The notes under the pieces are model-generated. The model made no database searches, was not told the origin of the DNA, and saw only the letters and a program-made list of their open reading frames with translations. A stretch of DNA of 10,325 nucleotides from Ruminiclostridium sp. GTDB lineage: Bacteria > Bacillota_A > Clostridia > Oscillospirales > Ruminococcaceae. Location of the stretch: the NCBI GenBank assembly GCA_017550775.1, contig JAFZOA010000138.1, positions 1 through 10,325 of the forward strand, in the 5' to 3' direction. Below are positions 6,565-10,325 of the stretch, piece after piece (the first letter of the stretch is position 1; every line of letters starts with the position of its first letter). The translations under genes and the position numbers were made by a program.

Positions 6565-7980
6565 TTAAAACCAACCTGTAATAAAATCCCAAGCCTCGCT
6601 CGCTTTTTCGCCTACCCAGTCGGCCGCCGTATCGACTGCATTAACGATATCCTCGCCGACTTCCTGCGCGATATCAGCAACATCACTCGCGAATTCCTGT
6701 ATTCCGCTGGAAACATTATCCGCAAAGTCACACGCAGCGTCCCATGTTTCCTTCGCAAACTCACCTACAGCTTCTGCCGTGGGAGCGATTACATCGTTCC
6801 ATGCCGCTTCTACGACCTCGCCGACCTTACCGCCGACATAACCGGCAAGCTCACCGGCAGCATCGGTTATCGAAATATCAAAAATCTGTTCAGATACCCA
6901 GTTAGCTCCTGCCCATAATCCGGCGGCTACTACTCCTGCGCCAAGCGCTATCCAACCGGGAGGTCCTGCCATGCCACAGGCTGCGCATGCCGCTCCGACT
7001 GCTGTACTTAAGCCGGCCGAAATTACCGCGGGTCCTGCTATATCAACTGCTGTTTTAGCCGAGGTCGAGAAACCGGTAGCAGCTATGCCTTCAATAGTAT
7101 CCAGACCATATTTCTCAACACCGTCAACAAAATGTGAACCTGCTGTCAGAACAACTCCGGCGGCACTCAGTACATTTGATGCTGTTGTAGCCACTTGGGA
7201 AAGCTTTGAAGCACCTTCGGCGGCCTTTTTAAGTCCTAATGCACTCTCAAACGCAGAGGTAAGATTCTCGCCAAAACTTTCATTAACGCTCATTGTTGCA
7301 CCAAACCATTCGGCTAATGCACTCTTACCGTCTGCTGCCGCTCCAACGGCTTTCATTGTGCTTTTGGCGGTCTTGTCAATTCCTTTTAGTACTCCGAGAA
7401 CTCCCTTTGCATAGTCAAATTCGTCTTCCGCATTAAAGAGTTTATACCCGCCTTCGACGATCCCTGCAAGTCCTCCGAGTCCGCCCTGAAAGATATCTTT
7501 GGGATGAAGCTTCAACGGTTTATTCCAGAGTGTTATATCGCTGCCGCCTAAAAGGTATTTTAACCATGGATTTATATCATCTTGTTGTGTTTCTTCAGTA
7601 TTTCCGGCAGTTCCGCCTGAACCGCCACCGCCAAAAATACCAATTCCTCCAGTAATCTCACTGATAATATCGGCGATATTATCAATCCAGTCACTCAAAG
7701 GATTGAACTTAAAGCTTGCCGAGTCTTCGTATCTGTTCGTCGTCTCTGAAATATCTCTCAGACAGTCTCTTTCATACCGCAGAGCGCTTTTCAGATTTGC
7801 GAGTTCTTTGTTCAGATCTCTTAATTCCCTGACACAGGCTGCCACACCGCTGTGACGCTGTCTTGACAGTCTCGATATGGCATAGTTCATATGGTTTGAA
7901 ACATCGTTGCCGATTCTGACAGTATTATCAAATTTCCCGAGTATTTCACTTATCGGACCGTCATTCAGATAGTAATTCAA
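6565..7980 (-). CDS. Candidate T7SS effector: WXG/LXG-like N-terminus with glycine-zipper, membrane-active C-terminus
   Basis: This is a 471-residue protein. Residues about 15-92 form a helical hairpin (SRLSRQ at 36-41, LRDIS at 74-78, YEDSA at 84-88) that aligns without gaps to the protein encoded just upstream. A Gly-rich linker (111-123) follows. A glycine zipper G169xxxG173xxxG177 lies in GGLGGLAGIVEGG, with hydrophobic stretches at about 268-281 and 312-361 including GxxxG at 354-358. Residues about 380-471 form amphipathic acidic helices with Trp at 394, 413, 455, 464 and 470, ending in GWF. There is no signal peptide and no recognised enzymatic motif. LXG-type T7SS toxins join a helical targeting domain to a toxic C-terminus, and glycine-zipper pore formers exist among them (TelE of Streptococcus gallolyticus), so a membrane-active effector is the best inference. 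The start is TTG at 7980, with AAGGAGGG (7987-7994) 6 nt upstream; the next in-frame Met is residue 31. It is the last gene of the tight run, 14 nt after its partner. Confidence 0.85.
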   Translation of the reverse strand: MNYYLNDGPISEILGKFDNTVRIGNDVSNHMNYAISRLSRQRHSGVAACVRELRDLNKELANLKSALRYERDCLRDISETTNRYEDSASFKFNPLSDWIDNIADIISEITGGIGIFGGGGSGGTAGNTEETQQDDINPWLKYLLGGSDITLWNKPLKLHPKDIFQGGLGGLAGIVEGGYKLFNAEDEFDYAKGVLGVLKGIDKTAKSTMKAVGAAADGKSALAEWFGATMSVNESFGENLTSAFESALGLKKAAEGASKLSQVATTASNVLSAAGVVLTAGSHFVDGVEKYGLDTIEGIAATGFSTSAKTAVDIAGPAVISAGLSTAVGAACAACGMAGPPGWIALGAGVVAAGLWAGANWVSEQIFDISITDAAGELAGYVGGKVGEVVEAAWNDVIAPTAEAVGEFAKETWDAACDFADNVSSGIQEFASDVADIAQEVGEDIVNAVDTAADWVGEKASEAWDFITGWF

Positions 7981-7994
7981 TTCTGACCCTCCTT

Positions 7995-8417
7995 TTATTT
8001 ATTTTCAAAAGCAAGTGACATAAGCCACTCCTCATATACGAGCGATCGGTTCATATACGGCGAAACTCGGGTCTGAACGTCTGACTGACTACCCTCATTA
8101 TACCGAACCGGACCCATAGGGCTGACAGCGGAAGATGTCACCGCATTGAATGCGCTTTCTTCTGCTCTCAGATACACTTGGGAGATTTCCCCAAGTGTAT
8201 CTGACAACGCTCCGATATTTACGGAGCAATCGTCCAGGGCTGAAACGATCTCACCAAGTTCCTGTGTGATCGCATCAATGGGTCCGTAGTGCTGCGCCGA
8301 GAGCCTTGATACGCATTCTTTTATATCTTGGACTATGTCATAGGTACGGTCGGAGACCCTGCCGAGATCACCCGACGCAGCTTCGAGAGCTATACTGTCA
8401 CAGTAATTGATCGCCAT
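7995..8417 (-). CDS. Helical WXG/LXG-like partner protein of the candidate effector
   Basis: The product has 140 residues. Residues about 20-95 are predicted helical, and SRLSAQ (37-42), QELGEI (52-57), LGEIS (75-79) and EESAF (86-90) match SRLSRQ, RELRDL, LRDIS and the EDSA segment of the adjacent 471-residue protein at a constant offset of one residue. The C-terminal 45 residues (SPMGPVRYNEG onward) are different and probably less ordered. LXG effectors are generally co-exported with small helical partners encoded just upstream, so I infer a targeting partner or chaperone that pairs with the effector N-terminus. The family was not recognised by name. The ATG at 8417 has a weak SD (AGGG, 8-nt spacer). 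The gene lies 27 nt after the preceding WXG100 gene, and its stop is 14 nt before the effector start. Confidence 0.85.
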   Translation of the reverse strand: MAINYCDSIALEAASGDLGRVSDRTYDIVQDIKECVSRLSAQHYGPIDAITQELGEIVSALDDCSVNIGALSDTLGEISQVYLRAEESAFNAVTSSAVSPMGPVRYNEGSQSDVQTRVSPYMNRSLVYEEWLMSLAFENK

Positions 8418-8444
8418 TGTTATCGCCCTGCTTTTGTGTTAAGA

Positions 8445-8768
8445 TCAGAATATGTTTCCGGAGTCGAGTGATGTGACCTTGTTCCCTATTTCTCCCTCCA
8501 TCTGGTCGTAAGTCTGAGCAGCCTGCTTGAGGTGGTCAACGTGTGTCTGGAGGTTAAGAAGGGAATCGTTTATTTCCTGCTTGAGCACCTGATATCTCTC
8601 AACGTAAGCGTCGCCCGCTGTGGAGCTCCACGATGTGGAAAGACGCTGTACGAGCTGTACCATTTCTTCCATAAGAGACTGCATCTGGTCACGGCAGCTT
8701 CCTATTTCTCCTGCCTTGGTCTCAACTTCTGCCGGTGTTACCTTTAAAATTAAATTTGCTGATGCCAT
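8445..8768 (-). CDS. WXG100-family protein (ESAT-6-like), WSS variant
   Basis: This 107-residue protein is a helix-turn-helix of the WXG100 family, small T7SS substrates that usually form dimers. The turn carries W47-S-S, with Ser in place of the motif Gly. A C-terminal YxxxE export-type motif is present at Y87-E91, and the protein ends DSGNIF. The segment AYVER (54-58) and the ending are shared with the WXG100 protein encoded at 9494-9814, so the two are probably paralogues. The ATG at 8768 is preceded by AGGTAGG with an 8-nt spacer. It sits 32 nt after the upstream WXG100 gene and 27 nt before the effector partner gene, consistent with co-transcription. Confidence 0.93.
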   Translation of the reverse strand: MASANLILKVTPAEVETKAGEIGSCRDQMQSLMEEMVQLVQRLSTSWSSTAGDAYVERYQVLKQEINDSLLNLQTHVDHLKQAAQTYDQMEGEIGNKVTSLDSGNIF

Positions 8769-8800
8769 GATTATTTCCTACCTTTCATTAATTAAGTTGT

Positions 8801-9097
8801 TCAGAACTTTGAAATATTTCCCTTGATAGTGTCTTCTGTCTCTTCGTATTTCTGAGCCGCGTCCTTGACTGTCTGTGCGTAAAGAGCCATTGTCTCCGCA
8901 AGCTTGTCATACTTCGGGCGGTTTTCTTCCCACTGACGGTTGAATTCGTCGTTAGCGTCGCCGTCCCACATTGCGTCCAGTTCCTGCTGCTTTCCATAAA
9001 TGTTTGTAACCTGCTGTCTCCATTCCTCGATCTTGCTCTCGATCTGACCTGCGATGTCACGCATTTCGGAAGGGTTTACATTTTTGATCTCTGCCAT
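8801..9097 (-). CDS. WXG100-family protein with canonical WDG motif
   Basis: This 98-residue protein is the most canonical member of the group, EsxA-like in length and layout. Helix 1 starts with NVNPSEMRDIAGQI, the turn carries W44-D-G46, and helix 2 ends in Y84xxxE88, the YxxxD/E-type T7SS export signal. The C-terminus is ISKF. The ATG at 9097 has an excellent SD (AAAAAGGAG, 9-nt spacer), better than those of its neighbours, which suggests high expression. It follows the longest gap inside the run (79 nt), which contains a UUCG-capped hairpin. A structural or co-secreted dimer role is inferred from the family. Confidence 0.96.
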   Translation of the reverse strand: MAEIKNVNPSEMRDIAGQIESKIEEWRQQVTNIYGKQQELDAMWDGDANDEFNRQWEENRPKYDKLAETMALYAQTVKDAAQKYEETEDTIKGNISKF

Positions 9098-9127
9098 GGT
9101 TATTAACTCCTTTTTAATTTAAATATT

Positions 9128-9143
9128 TAAACCCGAAGGTTTA
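9128..9143 (-). other. Small UUCG tetraloop hairpin inside the WXG100 operon
   Basis: On the minus strand TAAACC and GGTTTA form a 6-bp stem closed by a TTCG loop, a very stable C(UUCG)G tetraloop. It sits just ahead of the strong SD of the 98-residue WXG100 gene in a 79-nt gap. It may be a processing or mRNA-stability element that sets the expression ratio between WXG100 genes. It is short and has no clear U-tract. Confidence 0.35.
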
Positions 9144-9176
9144 TTGACTGTTGTTTTACCGTTCTGCGGAATCTTA

Positions 9177-9476
9177 CTATCCGTTCTGATTTGCCATCTG
9201 TCTTCTGAGACGTTCTTCCATCTCTCTTATCTGCCTTGCCAGGCTGTCGAGCCGGTTAGAAACGCTCACCACATCGCCGGAAAGCTTATCGAGTCTTTTC
9301 TCGGTGTTGTCGAGCGAATCGATATAAGAGCCTGTATACTGGCTTTGCCATACGTTCTCAACATTTCCGCTGACATCGTGAAGCTTTGCTTTCATATCAT
9401 TGATATCACCGGCGTAACGTTTAAGATCTCTTGCGACACTTTCGAGCTCGGCGACATTAACGTCCATTCCACCCAC
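9177..9476 (-). CDS. WXG100-like protein, WQS variant, GTG start
   Basis: This 99-residue protein is an almost fully helical hairpin whose turn carries W43-Q-S45, Ser replacing Gly. Helix 2 is long and strongly charged (IREMEERLRRQ), and the protein ends MANQNG, with no YxxxE motif and no terminal Phe, unlike its neighbours. The start is GTG at 9476, with AAAGGGG about 9 nt upstream; an internal ATG (residue 4) has no well-spaced SD. It follows the 9494-9814 gene by 17 nt. Lacking an export motif of its own, it may need a dimer partner from the same cluster to be secreted; this is inference. Confidence 0.85.
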   Translation of the reverse strand: MGGMDVNVAELESVARDLKRYAGDINDMKAKLHDVSGNVENVWQSQYTGSYIDSLDNTEKRLDKLSGDVVSVSNRLDSLARQIREMEERLRRQMANQNG

Positions 9477-9493
9477 TTTTCATCACCCCTTTA

Positions 9494-9814
9494 TCAGAAA
9501 ATATCATCGTCCGAAAGCTTATTGACGTCTCCGGTGAGAGCTTCCTCGTTCGCACGCTGAATCGCTATTGCCGAATCAAGCTTCTTCTTGCTTTTGTCAA
9601 GCTCCTCGTAAAGCTCGCCGAGCTTTTTGAAAAGCTCATCAGATCTTTCGACGTAAGCTTTCTGCGCCTTTCCTTCCCAGAATGAGTTCACACCGTCTCT
9701 GAGGTTTGTCAGTGTCTGGGTGATGTCATTCACCGTGCTTACCACGTTACCCATTTTCGTGCTGCACTGATCGAGCGTATCAAAACTGTACTTTATCGCT
9801 TCGTTTGCCGCCAT
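9494..9814 (-). CDS. WXG100-family protein with WEG motif
   Basis: This 106-residue helix-turn-helix protein carries W46-E-G48 in the turn, followed by a Lys/Glu-rich second helix. AYVER (53-57) and the ending SDDDIF recall AYVER and DSGNIF of the WXG100 protein at 8445-8768, pointing to duplication. No YxxxD/E motif is visible near the C-terminus. The ATG at 9814 is preceded by AAGGTGG with a spacer of about 7 nt, and that SD overlaps the stop codon of the gene upstream (gap 12 nt), a sign of translational coupling. Confidence 0.92.
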   Translation of the reverse strand: MAANEAIKYSFDTLDQCSTKMGNVVSTVNDITQTLTNLRDGVNSFWEGKAQKAYVERSDELFKKLGELYEELDKSKKKLDSAIAIQRANEEALTGDVNKLSDDDIF

Positions 9815-9826
9815 GCTATCACCACC

Positions 9827-10147
9827 TTACACTACTTTTCTCGCGAGTGTGGTGACAAGGGTCTTTACCTCGTCCTCACACGGAGTGTAACAATCATTGA
9901 CCACCTTGTTCAGATCATGTATCAGATCCTCAAGGTTCTTTATCGTGTCGTTGTAGCTTTCAAGGTCAAATTCCATGAGAGCTCCGAATGCACTTCCGGC
10001 TATGCCCTTCCACGCGTCGTTTACTGTCGCGTCGACATTTCTGAGGAAATCCCGGTTGCTCTCAAGATCTTCTTTTCCTTTTGTAATGTTGGTGATATGA
10101 GTCTTTAGCTCGTCGATGTTCCATTTGACTGTCATTGCCGAACTCAT
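9827..10147 (-). CDS. WXG100-family protein with WKG motif, first gene of the run
   Basis: This 106-residue protein begins MSSAMTVKWNIDEL, has W46-K-G48 in the turn, and carries Y87xxxE91 with two cysteines (C86, C90) around it. It ends LARKVV. I chose ATG at 10147 because AAAGGGG (10156-10162) sits 8 nt upstream. A GTG at 10156 would extend the protein by three residues but abuts the SD, so it is unlikely. It is the promoter-proximal gene of the WXG100 run, and its upstream region is one copy of a 66-bp direct repeat. The cysteine pair is unusual for this family and could form a disulfide after export. Confidence 0.92.
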   Translation of the reverse strand: MSSAMTVKWNIDELKTHITNITKGKEDLESNRDFLRNVDATVNDAWKGIAGSAFGALMEFDLESYNDTIKNLEDLIHDLNKVVNDCYTPCEDEVKTLVTTLARKVV

Positions 10148-10154
10148 TATCAGC

Positions 10155-10220
10155 ACCCCTTTCCTTCATTGATTTGAGTATATCACATTTTCATGTTCCT
10201 GTGTTAAGTTTCCGACAAGA
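10155..10220 (-). repeat. 66-bp direct repeat, copy 1, immediately upstream of the WXG100 run
   Basis: Aligns without gaps to 10260-10325 at a constant offset of 105 bp, with about 11 mismatches in 66 positions. The 44-bp core (10177-10220) differs at only four positions, all transitions. It includes the promoter-like hexamers and the SD of the first WXG100 gene. Homology stops just before the start codon. Confidence 0.85.
10177..10207 (-). promoter_or_regulatory. Candidate extended -10 promoter of the WXG100 run
   Basis: Minus strand: TATACT (10177-10182) preceded by TG at 10184-10185, i.e. an extended -10 (TGATATACT). TTAACA (10202-10207) lies upstream with a long 19-bp spacer. Transcription would start near 10170, just before the SD at 10156-10162. 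The -10 and the TG are identical in the second repeat copy. Confidence 0.5.
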
Positions 10221-10259
10221 GGTCGTTTTTCCGGAGTGAACTGCATTTTGCTTTTCCGT

Positions 10260-10325
10260 ATCTCTTTCGTTCACTGACATCAGTATATCACATCTCCATG
10301 TTCCTGTGTCAGGTTTCCGACAAGA
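10260..10325 (-). repeat. 66-bp direct repeat, copy 2, at the right edge (probably continues outside)
   Basis: Second copy, identical to copy 1 at about 55 of 66 positions. It carries the same TGATATACT (-10 at 10282-10287) and an upstream CTGACA (10307-10312) with the same 19-bp spacing, so it could be a second, tandem promoter. Alternatively its minus-strand frame LVGNLTQEHGDVIY, ending in TGA at 10280-10282, could be the C-terminus of the gene that lies outside the window. Confidence 0.8.

Noticed and set aside
8788..9060. Minus-strand 90-codon frame overlapping the WDG WXG100 gene
   Set aside because: It is a shifted frame of the canonical 98-residue WXG100 gene, which has a strong SD and family motifs.
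10166..10246. Possible 26-residue leader peptide ORF upstream of the WXG100 run
   Set aside because: It has a weak SD, includes the promoter-like repeat, and differences between repeat copies are not concentrated at third codon positions; kept only as part of the repeat finding.
1..10325. CRISPR array, tRNA, rRNA or transposase
   Set aside because: No regularly spaced repeats, cloverleaf structures, rRNA-like sequence or transposase motifs were seen on either strand.

Overview
The window looks like chromosomal DNA of an anaerobic gut-type Clostridia, probably a Ruminococcus-like member of the Oscillospiraceae. The grounds are moderate G+C by eye, AAGGAGG-type ribosome binding sites, a TTGACA/TATAAT promoter, a Ruminococcus-style signal peptide, an He_PIG-like domain and WXG100 proteins. 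The genus is an inference. Every gene I can support lies on the minus strand, so transcription runs from high to low coordinates.

Region A (10325 to 6565) is a tight run of seven genes. Five encode WXG100-family helical-hairpin proteins of about 100 residues, the small secreted proteins of type VII secretion systems (T7SS). They are followed by a 140-residue helical protein and a 471-residue protein. The last two share an N-terminal helical domain. The 471-residue protein then has glycine zippers, a long hydrophobic Gly/Ala core and a tryptophan-dotted amphipathic tail, which makes it a candidate membrane-active T7SS effector. Upstream of the run is a 66-bp direct repeat, offset by exactly 105 bp, that carries promoter-like elements.

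Region B (6564 to 6000) holds a hairpin, a DUF4176-type gene (a family often found next to T7SS effectors) and a perfect consensus sigma-A promoter facing region C.

Region C (5994 to 2935) encodes an unlisted 53-residue single-pass membrane protein, then a 954-residue receptor-type Ser/Thr kinase with a cytosolic kinase domain, one membrane helix and an extracellular beta-propeller. The kinase has HSD and DFN motifs and an unusual Ser/Thr-rich insert of about 46 residues after its SPE motif.

Region D (2934 to 1) is a palindrome-rich intergenic stretch followed by a large secreted surface protein that runs off the left edge (906 codons seen, none of them a stop). It has Ig-like and X2-like modules.

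Taken together, this looks like a T7SS substrate island next to an envelope-sensing kinase and a surface protein. The T7SS ATPase (EssC/YukB) and core membrane subunits are not in the window. A functional link between regions A, C and D is inferred from proximity only.
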